Shown here one piece after another: positions 8,118 to 17,242 of a stretch of 47,168 nucleotides of DNA. Within the stretch, counting starts at the first letter, position 1. Each line of letters begins with the position of its first letter. This DNA comes from Gammaproteobacteria bacterium (GTDB lineage Bacteria; Pseudomonadota; Gammaproteobacteria; Pseudomonadales; Azotimanducaceae), in NCBI GenBank assembly GCA_003247835.1, contig QJYB01000033.1, forward strand, positions 1 through 47,168. The letters run 5' to 3'. The notes under the pieces are model-generated. The model was not told where the DNA came from. It worked only from the letters and a program-made list of their open reading frames with translations, and searched no databases. A program made the position numbers and the translations under genes.

Positions 8118-11100
8118 TCAGCCGGCGGGCTGCAGCTCGGAGGTCGGTCTGTCGTCGGGCGGTGGCTGCCGCTCGAGCTCCCGCTCGAGCTTTCTCTCCG
8201 TCATTCTGGGCGAGCTGGCCGTGCTCGAGAACATCTGATAGGCAACCGGCACAACGAACAGCGTGAAGAACGTGGCGACGGTGACCCCGGAGAACACGAC
8301 GATACCGATCACCTGACGGGTCTCGGCACCGGCGCCGCTGCCGAGGATCAGGGGTACGGTCCCTGCCGCCGTGGTGATGGTTGTCATGACGATGGGCCGC
8401 AGCCGCACCTCGCAGGCACGAACCAGGGCATCAACGAACGCGAAGCCTTCGTCGCGGAGCTGGTTGGCGAACTCGACGATGAGGATGCCGTTCTTCGCCG
8501 CGAGCCCCACCAGCATGACCAGCCCGATCTGGCTGTAGATGTTGATGGTGTTCCCCGTGGCCCACAGTCCCAGCAGACCACCGAAGATGGCGAGCGGCAC
8601 CGTGAGCATGATGGTCATCGGGTGGCGGAAGCTTTCGAACTGCGCCGCCAGCGCGAGGAAGACCACCGCGATGCCGAGCAGCATGACGAACATTACCGAG
8701 GCGGTGGACTCGCGGAGATCGCGCGTCTGTCCCTTGTAGTCGATCACCGCCCCTTCCGGAAGCGTTTCGTGAACCAGGTTCTCGAGATAGGTAATGGCGT
8801 CGTCCAGCACCAGGCCCGGCGCCAGATTCGCCTCGAAGGTGATGGCGCGTACGCGGTTGTACCGGTTCAGGCTGTTGGAGTCCGCGAACTCCTCGAGCCT
8901 GACCAGGTTGGACAGCGGAATGAGCGACCGGCTGCTGGTCGAGCGCACGTAGATGTTCTCCATGGAAGAAGGCGTGCGTTGCGCATCCCGCTCTCCTTCC
9001 AGGATCACCTCGTACTCCTCACCGTTGTCGAGATAGGTGGTCACCCGGCGGCTGCCGAGCAGGGTTTCCAGGGTGCGGCCGATGTCGGCGATGGACACGC
9101 CCAGGTCTGCCGCCCGGTTGTAGTCGATGTGCACCTTGAGCTGCGGCTGGGTTTCCTTGTAGTCCCAATCGAGGCCGACGAGCCCGGGGTTGTCCTGATC
9201 GATGCGTTCCAGCAGCAGGTCACGCCACTGGGCGAGTTCCTCGTAGGAGCCTCCGCCGATGACGAACTGCACTGGTTTGTTGGCGTTGGAACCGAATCCC
9301 TGTCGCATGACTGGGAAGGCGAACACACCCGGCAGGTCCGACAGCCGCTGCCGGATCTCGTCCAGGATCACCTGGCCGGGCCGCCGCTCGCCGAACGGTG
9401 CCAGTACGACCACCGCGACGCCGGAGTTGAACTGGGGCACGCCGCCGAAGCCGCCGGGTGTGCGGATCAGCAGCCGCTGAATCTCGCCGGACTCGATGTA
9501 GGGCGTCAGCCGCCGCTCGATCTCGTTCATATACGGCTTCATGTACTCGAAGGTGGCGCCTTCCGGTCCGCGGACGTAGGTGAAGAAACTGCCGCGGTCC
9601 TCATTCGGCGTGTATTCCTGCGGAATCACCCGGATCAGCACGACGCTCAACGCGATGACGAGCAGAAACCCGGCCACCGCCAGCCAAGGGTGCCGCAGCA
9701 CGAATTCGAGCATTTTCCGGTAGATGCCGTTCACCACGGTGAAGTTGTGGTCGATCATCCGGGTCAGCCGGTTCTCACCCTCGCTCTCGTGAAGCACCTT
9801 CGACGCCATGGCCGGCGCCAGGGTGAGCGCGACGATGGCGGAGAACACCACCGCCGCCGCCATGGTCAGGGCGAACTCGGAGAACAACCGGCCGACGTCT
9901 CCCTGCAGAAACGCGATGGGCACGAACACGGCCACCAGCACGGCGGTGGTGGCGACGATGGCGAAGCCGACCTGGCGCGCGCCGCGGAAAGAGGCGACCA
10001 GGGGCGACTCACCATAGTGGTCGATGCGCCGGTGGATGTTCTCGAGCATGACGATGGCATCGTCCACCACCAGGCCGATGGCCAGCACCAGCGCCAGCAG
10101 GGTGAGCAGGTTCACCGAAAAGTCGAGGACGTACAGCGCGATGAAGGTGGCGATGATGCACACCGGCACGGTCACCGCCGGTACCAGCATGGCGCGCAGG
10201 CTGCCGAGGAATAGAAAGATGGTGAGCACCACCAGCCCCACGGCGATGAACAGCGTCTTGTAGACCTCGTTCACCGCACCCTCCACGAAGACGGAAGAGT
10301 CGTAGCTCTGCTTGAAGGCCATACCCTCGGGCAGCGACGGCCCCAGGACGTCCATCTCGTGCTTGGCGGCCCGGGCTACGTCCAGCAGGTTGGCCGTGGA
10401 CTGGCGCACCACGCCGAGCCCCACCTGGGGAATGCCGTTGCCGCGGAAGAAGTTGCGGTCCTCCTCCGTACCCCGCTCGACCCGGGCGACGTCCCCGAGA
10501 CGCACCAGATAACCGTCGGCGCCTTCGGCGATCACCAGCTGCCGGAAATCGGCCGGGGTTTCGAAGTTGCGCTGCACCCGTACGCTGAACTGGCGCTCCA
10601 CGGATTCCACTTCGCCCGCCGGCAGCTCCACGTTGCTCGAGCGCAACGCGTCCTCCACATCGTTGACGGTGAGCCCCCGGGCGGCCAGCGCCCGGCGGTC
10701 CAGCCAGATGCGCATCGCATACCGCTGGGCCCCGCCGACGAAGACACGGGCCACACCATCGAGCACGGAGAAGCGGTCCACCAGGTAACGTTCGGCGAAG
10801 TCGGTGAGCTCCGGCACCGTCATGCGGTCGCTCACCAGGTTGATCCACATGATCACCGAGCCGTTGGCGTCCACCTTGCGCACTTCCGGCGGGTCCGCCT
10901 CCCGGGGCAGCGACTGCAGGGCGCCGCTCACCCGGTCACGGATGTCGTTGGCGGCGGCGTCCACGTCGCGCCCCACCTTGAACTCGATGGTGATCTCACT
11001 CGCCCCGTCGCGGCTGGAGGATTCGATGAACTCGATCCCCTCGATACCGGCGATGCGTTCCTCCAGCACCTGGGTGATCCGCGTTTCCACCACGGAAGCT

Positions 11101-11264
11101 GCGGCACCGCGGTAGATGGTCTCGATGCTGACCACGGGCGGGTCGATGTCGGGGTACTCCCTGAGCGGCAGGCGGTCGAAAGCAATCAGACCGAAGGCGA
11201 TCAGCAGCAGCGAGATGACGGCGGCGAAGACCGGTCGCCGCACCGAGGTGTCGGTAAGGATCAT
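8118..11264 (-). CDS. RND multidrug efflux permease (AcrB/MexF type)
   Basis: The 1048 residues match the HAE1 family. The N-terminus is typical (SVRRPVFAAVISLLL), the periplasmic porter segment has DIDPPVVSIETIYRGA, and transmembrane helix 4 carries the proton-relay Asp pair in GLVVDDAIVMLENI. Helix 10 has the matching lysine in GLAAKNGILIVEF. It would work as an inner-membrane trimer with the adaptor encoded immediately upstream, and its ATG overlaps the adaptor TGA by four bases (11261-11264). No outer-membrane TolC-type gene is linked, so a channel encoded elsewhere is probably used. The substrate range is not readable. Confidence 0.95.
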   Translation of the reverse strand: MILTDTSVRRPVFAAVISLLLIAFGLIAFDRLPLREYPDIDPPVVSIETIYRGAAASVVETRITQVLEERIAGIEGIEFIESSSRDGASEITIEFKVGRDVDAAANDIRDRVSGALQSLPREADPPEVRKVDANGSVIMWINLVSDRMTVPELTDFAERYLVDRFSVLDGVARVFVGGAQRYAMRIWLDRRALAARGLTVNDVEDALRSSNVELPAGEVESVERQFSVRVQRNFETPADFRQLVIAEGADGYLVRLGDVARVERGTEEDRNFFRGNGIPQVGLGVVRQSTANLLDVARAAKHEMDVLGPSLPEGMAFKQSYDSSVFVEGAVNEVYKTLFIAVGLVVLTIFLFLGSLRAMLVPAVTVPVCIIATFIALYVLDFSVNLLTLLALVLAIGLVVDDAIVMLENIHRRIDHYGESPLVASFRGARQVGFAIVATTAVLVAVFVPIAFLQGDVGRLFSEFALTMAAAVVFSAIVALTLAPAMASKVLHESEGENRLTRMIDHNFTVVNGIYRKMLEFVLRHPWLAVAGFLLVIALSVVLIRVIPQEYTPNEDRGSFFTYVRGPEGATFEYMKPYMNEIERRLTPYIESGEIQRLLIRTPGGFGGVPQFNSGVAVVVLAPFGERRPGQVILDEIRQRLSDLPGVFAFPVMRQGFGSNANKPVQFVIGGGSYEELAQWRDLLLERIDQDNPGLVGLDWDYKETQPQLKVHIDYNRAADLGVSIADIGRTLETLLGSRRVTTYLDNGEEYEVILEGERDAQRTPSSMENIYVRSTSSRSLIPLSNLVRLEEFADSNSLNRYNRVRAITFEANLAPGLVLDDAITYLENLVHETLPEGAVIDYKGQTRDLRESTASVMFVMLLGIAVVFLALAAQFESFRHPMTIMLTVPLAIFGGLLGLWATGNTINIYSQIGLVMLVGLAAKNGILIVEFANQLRDEGFAFVDALVRACEVRLRPIVMTTITTAAGTVPLILGSGAGAETRQVIGIVVFSGVTVATFFTLFVVPVAYQMFSSTASSPRMTERKLERELERQPPPDDRPTSELQPAG

Positions 11265-12403
11265 GCAGCGGGTGCCGGTGCGTTGCCGTCGGTGCGGCTC
11301 AACGATTCATCGGACCGGATCAGCTCCTCGATGGGCCGGGTGCCGTCGTCCACGGCCTTGATGCGCACGGTCATGCCCGGGCGCACCTTGAGCGTGCCGT
11401 GGGTGATGATCTGTTCACCGACAGCCAGCCCGGAGAGCACCTCGACCCTGCCCGGCACGCGCGCGCCGAGTTCCACGTCACGGCGCTCGGCTCTGGGCTC
11501 ACCGTTGATATCGGTCACCACGAAGACGTACTTGCTCTCCCCCTGAGGAATGACCGCTTCCTCGGCGATGACGATGGCCTCCCGTTCGTTGCGCAGCACG
11601 GCGAGCGTCATCAGCATGCCGGCCACCAGATCGTGGTCGGTATTCGGGATCACGGCCCGCACCGTGATGGCCCGGGTCGCCGGATCGATGGTGCTGTCCA
11701 CGGAAGACACGGTGCCGGTGAAGGCCTGATCGGGCAGCACGGGGGTCGTGGCTTCGATGCGGGTACCGGGACGTACGCTGGTGAAGTAGATGGCGGGCAC
11801 ACTGAAGTCGAGCTTCATCCGCGAGTCGTCTACCAGGGTGGTGATGGTGTCGCCGGGCGAGACCAGCGCGCCGGGGCTGACACGCCGCAGACCCACCCGG
11901 CCGCTGAACGGGGCCATGACCAGACGATCCCTGAGTCGGGAGCGAACCGCATCGAGGCGGGCTTCCGCTGCCCGCCACTCCCGTCGTTGCTCGTCGAGCT
12001 GTGATTCCGACGCGCTGCCCCGGGCCACCAGACCCTCGAACCGTTCGAACTGGCGTTTCGCCTCCTCAGCCAGGGTCTCCGCCTCGACCAGCAGGGCGGA
12101 TTCCTCCGCATCCGTGAGCTCCACCAGCACGTCGCCCGCCTCCACGGTCTGACCGTCCTCGAAGTGGATCCTGGAAATGGTGTCGGAGACGTTGGCCGTG
12201 ATCTGCACCGTCTCGTTGGCCAGCAGCGTGCCGAGGGCTTCGAGCCGATCGGCGATGGGATACAGCGCGACGTTTTCGACGATGACCGCCGGGGGCGGCA
12301 TGCCGGGCGCCGCTACGGCATTCTGCGCCACAGCGCCAATGATTCCGGCCGCCAGAACGGCGCCGAACCGGGAAATGGGGGACATCAATGCCTGCCTGTG
12401 CAC
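11261..12403 (-). CDS. RND efflux periplasmic adaptor subunit (membrane fusion protein)
   Basis: The protein has 380 residues and an N-terminal hydrophobic export segment that ends in AVAAPG. The domain order is that of the HlyD/AcrA adaptors: a lipoyl-like half (VSDTISRIHFEDGQTVEAGDVL), a helical hairpin with heptad character (residues about 100-160), the second lipoyl half (MAPFSGRVGLRRVSPGALV), a beta-barrel and a membrane-proximal domain. The absence of a lipobox Cys suggests anchoring by the signal segment or a soluble periplasmic form. GTG at 12403 has AGGAG nine bases upstream; ATG 12385 is the alternative. It is the first gene of the pump operon. Confidence 0.92.
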   Translation of the reverse strand: MHRQALMSPISRFGAVLAAGIIGAVAQNAVAAPGMPPPAVIVENVALYPIADRLEALGTLLANETVQITANVSDTISRIHFEDGQTVEAGDVLVELTDAEESALLVEAETLAEEAKRQFERFEGLVARGSASESQLDEQRREWRAAEARLDAVRSRLRDRLVMAPFSGRVGLRRVSPGALVSPGDTITTLVDDSRMKLDFSVPAIYFTSVRPGTRIEATTPVLPDQAFTGTVSSVDSTIDPATRAITVRAVIPNTDHDLVAGMLMTLAVLRNEREAIVIAEEAVIPQGESKYVFVVTDINGEPRAERRDVELGARVPGRVEVLSGLAVGEQIITHGTLKVRPGMTVRIKAVDDGTRPIEELIRSDESLSRTDGNAPAPAA

Positions 12404-12809
12404 CGCGAAGTGCTCCTGCCTGGTGGATGGGTATTGGCCTGAATCCCGAGTCCCCTTCCCGCTTCAGGCAGTCTGGCCCGCCGTACCCGCTTCCGGTGCG
12501 CTCGTGCCAGGTGCGCAACGTACCAGTACTGCCCGGGAAAATCGAATCGGCGGCCCTCGGAACCCGTAGCAAAATTGGACCCACGCAGCTTGAGAAAGTG
12601 CCCGAGGATTCCGGTATACTGGCCGCATAGAAACGCCCGCCCCGATGATCTTCCGGTCCACTCTCCCGTTGTCGTTGTTCGGTCAGTGTCTCCGTCGGTT
12701 CTCGGCCATCGCTTCTAGACGCAATCAACCCGAGGTGCGGATTTGCAGGCGGGGTCTGCCCTCACAACGTCGATTTTCGACACGGATACACACGGATACT
12801 CTTGAGATT
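12404..12809. other. 406-bp gene-free region between pump operon and RRM gene
   Basis: This divergent intergenic stretch must hold the promoter of the RND operon (minus) and that of the RNA-binding protein (plus). A promoter-like pair, TTGAGA 12590-12595 and TATACT 12615-12620, faces the RRM gene and implies a leader of roughly 180 nt. Inside that leader are a small hairpin, GTCGA 12769-12773 with TCGAC 12777-12781, and a short repeated ACACGGATAC. An open frame crosses the leader in phase with the RRM gene, but it has no start signal and poor coding character. Confidence 0.6.
12590..12620 (+). promoter_or_regulatory. Candidate sigma-70 promoter of the RRM gene
   Basis: TTGAGA (12590-12595) and TATACT (12615-12620) are separated by 19 bases, slightly longer than the usual 17. 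Each hexamer matches the consensus at five or four of six positions. Transcription would start near 12627, leaving a long untranslated leader. Judged by eye only. Confidence 0.4.
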
Positions 12810-13079
12810 ATGAAACTTTACGTAGGAAACCTGCCCTGGAGCACCACCGACAGCGAGCTCGAGGCTCTATTCAGCCCATTCGGACCGGTGGACTCTGCCC
12901 GGGTCATTACCGACCGGGAAACGGGTCGCTCGCGGGGCTTCGGCTTCGTGGAAATGCGCGATGGCCAGAAGGCCATGGCCGAGCTCAATGGCAAGGATAT
13001 GGGCGGCCGAGCGCTGCGCGTCAACGAAGCCAACGAGCAGAGCGGTGGTGGTCGTCCCCGTGGCGGCAGCCGGTACTGA
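12810..13079 (+). CDS. RRM-type RNA-binding protein
   Basis: The 89-residue protein is a single RNA recognition motif. RNP2 (LYVGNL) is at residues 3-8 and RNP1 (RGFGFVEM) at 42-49, with the aromatic residues that stack on RNA bases. A short Gly/Arg-rich tail (SGGGRPRGGSRY) follows. Proteins of this type in proteobacteria and cyanobacteria are often cold-induced RNA chaperones, but their targets are mostly unknown. I chose the ATG at 12810 because the domain begins right there and the upstream frame is not protein-like. The ribosome site is weak, and the long leader may control translation. A small basic protein gene follows after 14 bases. Confidence 0.93.
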   Translation: MKLYVGNLPWSTTDSELEALFSPFGPVDSARVITDRETGRSRGFGFVEMRDGQKAMAELNGKDMGGRALRVNEANEQSGGGRPRGGSRY

Positions 13080-13093
13080 GCCCCGTCGAGACA

Positions 13094-13276
13094 ATGTCGA
13101 ACAAGCTCAAGCCCAACGACCCTTCCAGTCACGAGCGCCGCAAGGCGCTCGCTGAAGACCTTCAGGCCTTTCTCGATTCAGGCAACAAGATCGAGCAGGT
13201 TCCGACGGGCGTCAGCGGTCAGGACAGCCTGGGTCGCAGCAAGCACATCGTCATCAGCCGCTCCCGCAAGCGCTGA
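13094..13276 (+). CDS. Small basic protein of unknown function
   Basis: This 60-residue protein contains a central helix-forming part (HERRKALAEDLQAFLDSGN) followed by IEQVPTGVSG and a basic C-terminus ending SRSRKR. The composition and charge suggest nucleic-acid or ribosome binding, but I do not recognise a named family. It starts 14 bases after the RRM stop and probably shares its transcript. A real gene is supported by its position and coding-like codon use. It converges on the slyD-like gene seven bases away. Confidence 0.7.
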   Translation: MSNKLKPNDPSSHERRKALAEDLQAFLDSGNKIEQVPTGVSGQDSLGRSKHIVISRSRKR

Positions 13277-13283
13277 GCGCCAT

Positions 13284-13748
13284 TCAGTGCGCATGGCCAT
13301 GGTCGAGCTCCTCGGCCGTTGCCTGCCGCACGTCCGTGACCTCCACCTTGAAGTGCAGCACCTTGCCCGCCAGCATGTGGTTGGCATTGAGGGTGGCTGA
13401 CGTCTCGCCGATGGCGTCCACCGTCAGCTGCTGAACACGCCCATCCGGCGCCTGTGACTGCAGCTGCATGCCGACGCGCAGGTTTTCGATACCAGCCAAC
13501 ATGTCCAGCGGCACCTCCTGCACCAGTGCAGGATTGTGCTCACCGTAGGCATCCCTCGGCGCAATGGTGGCCTCGAACCGGTCACCCGTTTCGCGGCCTT
13601 CCAGCTCGCGTTCGAGCCCGGGGATGAGTCCGCTCGCACCGTGCAGGTAGGAAAGGGGCTCCCTGCCCGCTGAAGAATCGAGCTGCTGGCCTTCCTCGTC
13701 TGTCAGTGTGTAATGGATGGAGACGACGCATTGCGAAGCGACTTTCAT
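13284..13748 (-). CDS. FKBP-type peptidyl-prolyl isomerase, SlyD-like
   Basis: The 154-residue protein has the FKBP core split by an insert-in-flap chaperone domain, as in SlyD/FkpA-short proteins. The N-terminal half has YTLTDEEGQQLDSS, then YLHGASGLIPGLERELEG, then the APRDAYGEHNP flap; the C-terminal strand is KVLHFKVEVTDVR. It isomerises prolyl bonds and acts as a holdase in the cytosol. The His-rich metal-binding tail of E. coli SlyD is reduced to DHGHAH. The ATG at 13748 has AAGGAA upstream, and the longer frame start at 13961 runs into sequence that is not protein-like. Confidence 0.93.
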   Translation of the reverse strand: MKVASQCVVSIHYTLTDEEGQQLDSSAGREPLSYLHGASGLIPGLERELEGRETGDRFEATIAPRDAYGEHNPALVQEVPLDMLAGIENLRVGMQLQSQAPDGRVQQLTVDAIGETSATLNANHMLAGKVLHFKVEVTDVRQATAEELDHGHAH

Positions 13749-13881
13749 GTGCGTTTCCTTGGCATTTACCGTGGATGGGTGGGAATCGAAGAGGCCAGAG
13801 AGACAGCGCCGCGCTGCGGAATCAGGAGCCTGGACTTCGCGGTGATGTATCAGGATACGCGTCTGGCACTTCAATTCCCAG

Positions 13882-15552
13882 TCATGTGGCCGGTGCGGAC
13901 TCCTCTTCCACCTGTGTTGTGTCGGACGTCTTGTCAGGGTCCTCGGAGAGTGACAGGGCACGCAGCCGCACCGACGCCTTGGTGAGCTGCTCGGCCATCT
14001 TCAGATATTCGCGCAGTCCCTCGGTTGCCGAGTTGAGCCGCGCGATGGGCAGCTGTCGACCCGCCGCCTTCAGGAGCAGCTCGTCCTTCAGCTGGTGCCA
14101 CTGGCGACGCAGCATCTCGTAGCCGGATTCCACGTCTGCCACGGTGAAGTCGGACCGTTCCGGATCGCACTGCTCGAGCTGCTCCACGATGGCCGCCTCG
14201 AAGGCGGTAATGACGTCCGTCGTCGGCCGCAGCGCGACGATGCTCTGAATGTCCGCCCGATGGCGTTCCATGTCGCGAACCAGGCCGACCGTATCTTCCA
14301 GATAACCGGTCACCCTGAGGACGATGGGCAGCGTGCCCCGGTGGGCGGGCGGCAGACGCTCGAGCTCGAGGCGGGTCACGAATCCCTCGATGGCATCGAT
14401 CAGCGCTTCGATGGCCGCCAGGCGGGCGGTGGGCAGACCGGCGGCCGACACCTCCCGACTGAGCGAGGCTTCCACCGCCTGACGGCTGAGGCCGAGCACC
14501 CGGCCGAGCTCCAGACGCAGCGCCTCCAGCGCGGGACCCGGCGTCGCGAGCGCGTTGTGATCCAGGAACTCCGGCCGGCCGAGCCGCTCACTCTCTGTGG
14601 AGAAGCGGCCGGACAGCCAGGTGGAGAGCGGCCCGGTCAGCGGCCACATGAGCGCTACGCCGAGCACGTTGAAGACCGTATGAAACAGAGCCAGGGTTAC
14701 CGCAGGAAGATCCTCCAGTCCCAGCACCTCTGAAGTCTCCCGTACGATCCAGAGCAGCAGCGGCAGCAGTCCGATGGCCACCGCACCGGTCAGCAGGTTG
14801 AAGGCAACGTGAGCCGCGGCCACCCGTCTGGCGTTGGCCGTGGCACCCACCACCGCGAAGGCGGCAGTGGACGTGGTGCCGATGTTCGCGCCGATGACCA
14901 TGGCGGCCGCGGCGTTGATGCCGAGCACGCCGCCACTTGCCGCCGTCAGCGTGATGGCGATGGCGGCGCTGGAGGACTGGGTGACGACGGTCATGAGGAA
15001 TCCGAGCACCACGTAGAGCACCAGCCCCAGCCCGCCCTGGGTCGCAAAACCAGCCACGTCGACGTTCGCCGAGAAGGATTCGAACGCGGTCTTCAGCACC
15101 TCCACGCCGATGAAGAACAGACCGAAGCCGGCCAGCGCCTCACCGATGGCGCCGATCCTGGTCGCGGGTCGGAGGATGCGGGCAAACATGCCGAACCCGA
15201 TCAGCGGCAGTGCTACCGCATCGACGTGGAAGCTGAATCCCGCCGCCGCAACGATCCAGCCGGTCACCGTGGTGCCCACGTTGGCGCCGTAGACCACGCC
15301 GAGCGACTGGCTGAGCGTCAGCAGACCGGCGTTCACGAAGCCGATGGTCGCGACCGTGACCGCCGACGAGGACTGTACGATCCCGGTCACCAGAACGCCG
15401 GAAGCTAGCCCGCGCAGACGGGTCCGGGTGGAGCTGGCGAGCAGATCCTTCAGCGCGTCACCCGCGGCGAGCTTGAGGCCATCCGTGATCATGGACACGG
15501 CCAGCAGGAACAGCCCCAGGCCGCCAATGAACGTGCCGATGATGGATATCAC
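13882..15552 (-). CDS. Na/Pi-cotransporter family protein with PhoU-like C-terminus
   Basis: The 556-residue protein has two repeats of the Na/Pi cotransporter fold (PF02690), each with the signature QSSSA (about residues 60-64 and again near 195), and GANVGTT / GANIGTT re-entrant motifs. After about residue 320 it becomes a soluble all-helical part resembling PhoU, which in this family is thought to regulate flux. It should import phosphate, or export it depending on gradients. The start is GTG at 15552; GAGG lies about eleven bases upstream, rather far. It is divergent from the MFS gene at 15694. Confidence 0.92.
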   Translation of the reverse strand: MISIIGTFIGGLGLFLLAVSMITDGLKLAAGDALKDLLASSTRTRLRGLASGVLVTGIVQSSSAVTVATIGFVNAGLLTLSQSLGVVYGANVGTTVTGWIVAAAGFSFHVDAVALPLIGFGMFARILRPATRIGAIGEALAGFGLFFIGVEVLKTAFESFSANVDVAGFATQGGLGLVLYVVLGFLMTVVTQSSSAAIAITLTAASGGVLGINAAAAMVIGANIGTTSTAAFAVVGATANARRVAAAHVAFNLLTGAVAIGLLPLLLWIVRETSEVLGLEDLPAVTLALFHTVFNVLGVALMWPLTGPLSTWLSGRFSTESERLGRPEFLDHNALATPGPALEALRLELGRVLGLSRQAVEASLSREVSAAGLPTARLAAIEALIDAIEGFVTRLELERLPPAHRGTLPIVLRVTGYLEDTVGLVRDMERHRADIQSIVALRPTTDVITAFEAAIVEQLEQCDPERSDFTVADVESGYEMLRRQWHQLKDELLLKAAGRQLPIARLNSATEGLREYLKMAEQLTKASVRLRALSLSEDPDKTSDTTQVEEESAPAT

Positions 15553-15693
15553 GGCCGGTCGACCTCGGACGGGGTCAGGTGGTGACTGGAAACCATGATC
15601 CCGTTCGCATCAATTCCCCAATGCACGATACCCTATTTAACGGGCTAACCCTTTCACAGACCAGAGCACCGGAAACACCGACAGCGCCTGCCC

Positions 15694-17217
15694 ATGACCA
15701 GCAGCAACCAGACGTCAACGCCGGAGCAGGATCTGGAAGACAGCCTGCCCTGGATCATCAGGAACGGTATCGGCATTCAGGTCATGGAAACGCTCGCCGT
15801 CGGCGCGTTTCTCACCGCCTACGCCATCAAGCTCGGCGCCAGCAACTTCGTCATCGGTCTGCTCGCCGCACTGCCCCACCTCTCTCAGCTCGCTCAGATT
15901 CCGGCCATCCACACCGTGGACCGGACCGGATCGCGGCGGCGGGTCTACACGCTCTCCGGCATGATCGCCCGACCGATGTTCCTGGTGATCGCGATCACCG
16001 TGCTGATCCCGGAACCGGGCGTCGCGCTCGCCATCGTCGTGGTGGCCTTCTTCCTGCGCTACGTGGCCGGTGCCTATCTCGCCTGTTCCTGGAACGCCTG
16101 GATGCGCGACCTGGTACCGGACGACCTGATGGGCAAGGTGTTCGGCGAGCGCCAGAAGAGCATGATCGGCATCGGCATCGTCGTGAGTCTCCTCGCCGCC
16201 GGCTTCATCGACCTGTGGCAGGCTTACGTCCCGCTCCCGGAAACCTACGCCTTCGGCATCGTCTACGCGCTCGCCTTCGGTGGCGGCATGTACGCCGTGA
16301 TGGCTTCGCGCCACATCCACGACGTGGTGGTTCCACCCCACGCCGTTCACGAGCCGCTCATGAAGCGGCTGATGGAGCCGTTCCGGCAACCCAACTTCCG
16401 TCGCCTGCTCGCGTTCCTTGCCAGCTGGAACTTCGCGATCAACCTGGCCGCACCGTTCTTCACCGTGCACATGCTGAAGACGATGCAGCTGAACCTGTTC
16501 ATCGTGATCGCCCTGGCCACTTTGAGTCAGTTCGCCGCCTACTTCACCGTCACCCATTTCGGCGACATCGCCGACCGGGTCAGCAACAAGGCCGTGCTGC
16601 GCTTCTGCGCACCGCTGTTCATCGCCAGCATCTTCGCCTGGACGTTCACCACCAATCCGAACGTCTACGTGCTCACCTACCCGCTGCTGATCGTCATCCA
16701 CCTGGCCACGGGCCTCGCCAACGCCGGTGTGGGCCTGGCGTCCGGCAACATCACCCTGAAGCTCGCGCCCAAGGGCAATGCCACCGCCTACCTCGCCACC
16801 AGCTCCATGGTCTGCGCGGCAGCGGCTTCCGCCGCCACCATGGTGGGCGGTGCCACCGCCGATTTCTTCGCATCCATGCAGCTCACCCTGGTGCTGCGCT
16901 GGCACAGCGGCGATGTGGCCACGGAATTCAATGCCATGGACTTCAGCTACTGGGACTTCTTCTTCGTCTTCGCCACGTTCATCGGCCTGTACGCGCTGCA
17001 CCGGCTGTCCCTGGTCCGGGAAGACGGCGAGGTGCAGGAGAACGTGGTGTTCAACCAGCTGAAGCGCGACGCCTGGCGCTCGCTCAGAAACCTGTCCACC
17101 ATCGCCGGGCTGCGCAGTAACACGGACTTCCCGATGGATGCCCTGATCAACGAGGACGAGACACGGGAAGCCGGACCGGACGGCCGCGACGGCGACGGGC
17201 TTCCCGAAGGCCGCTGA
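15694..17217 (+). CDS. MFS transporter of unknown substrate
   Basis: The predicted protein has 507 residues and about eleven or twelve hydrophobic segments, with a charged cytosolic N-terminus and a long hydrophilic C-terminal tail (from about residue 440). The cytosolic loop after the second helix is HTVDRTGSRRRVYT, a variant of MFS motif A. No sugar, drug or peptide subfamily signature is evident. The 141-bp space to the Na/Pi gene must hold its promoter. It converges on mgtE with 25 bp between. The tail ends in a charged, low-complexity stretch (ETREAGPDGRDGDG). Confidence 0.85.
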   Translation: MTSSNQTSTPEQDLEDSLPWIIRNGIGIQVMETLAVGAFLTAYAIKLGASNFVIGLLAALPHLSQLAQIPAIHTVDRTGSRRRVYTLSGMIARPMFLVIAITVLIPEPGVALAIVVVAFFLRYVAGAYLACSWNAWMRDLVPDDLMGKVFGERQKSMIGIGIVVSLLAAGFIDLWQAYVPLPETYAFGIVYALAFGGGMYAVMASRHIHDVVVPPHAVHEPLMKRLMEPFRQPNFRRLLAFLASWNFAINLAAPFFTVHMLKTMQLNLFIVIALATLSQFAAYFTVTHFGDIADRVSNKAVLRFCAPLFIASIFAWTFTTNPNVYVLTYPLLIVIHLATGLANAGVGLASGNITLKLAPKGNATAYLATSSMVCAAAASAATMVGGATADFFASMQLTLVLRWHSGDVATEFNAMDFSYWDFFFVFATFIGLYALHRLSLVREDGEVQENVVFNQLKRDAWRSLRNLSTIAGLRSNTDFPMDALINEDETREAGPDGRDGDGLPEGR

Positions 17218-17242
17218 TCACAACGGTCGTGGCGCCGATGCG

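Noticed and set aside
6289-8238. 649-residue plus-strand open frame antisense to the M28 peptidase
   Set aside because: The minus strand has a complete signal peptide and all zinc ligands; the antisense product has no recognisable fold.
8037-10214. 725-residue plus-strand open frame antisense to the RND permease
   Set aside because: Rich in His, Gln, Arg and Asp, without hydrophobic pattern or start signal; it mirrors the codon bias of the highly conserved permease on the other strand.
12645-12809. In-phase N-terminal extension of the RRM protein
   Set aside because: No ribosome site, non-conserved-looking Ser/Arg-rich sequence, and RRM domain begins exactly at ATG 12810.
15715-17001. 428-residue minus-strand open frame antisense to the MFS gene at 15694
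   Set aside because: His/Glu/Arg-rich shadow of a membrane protein.
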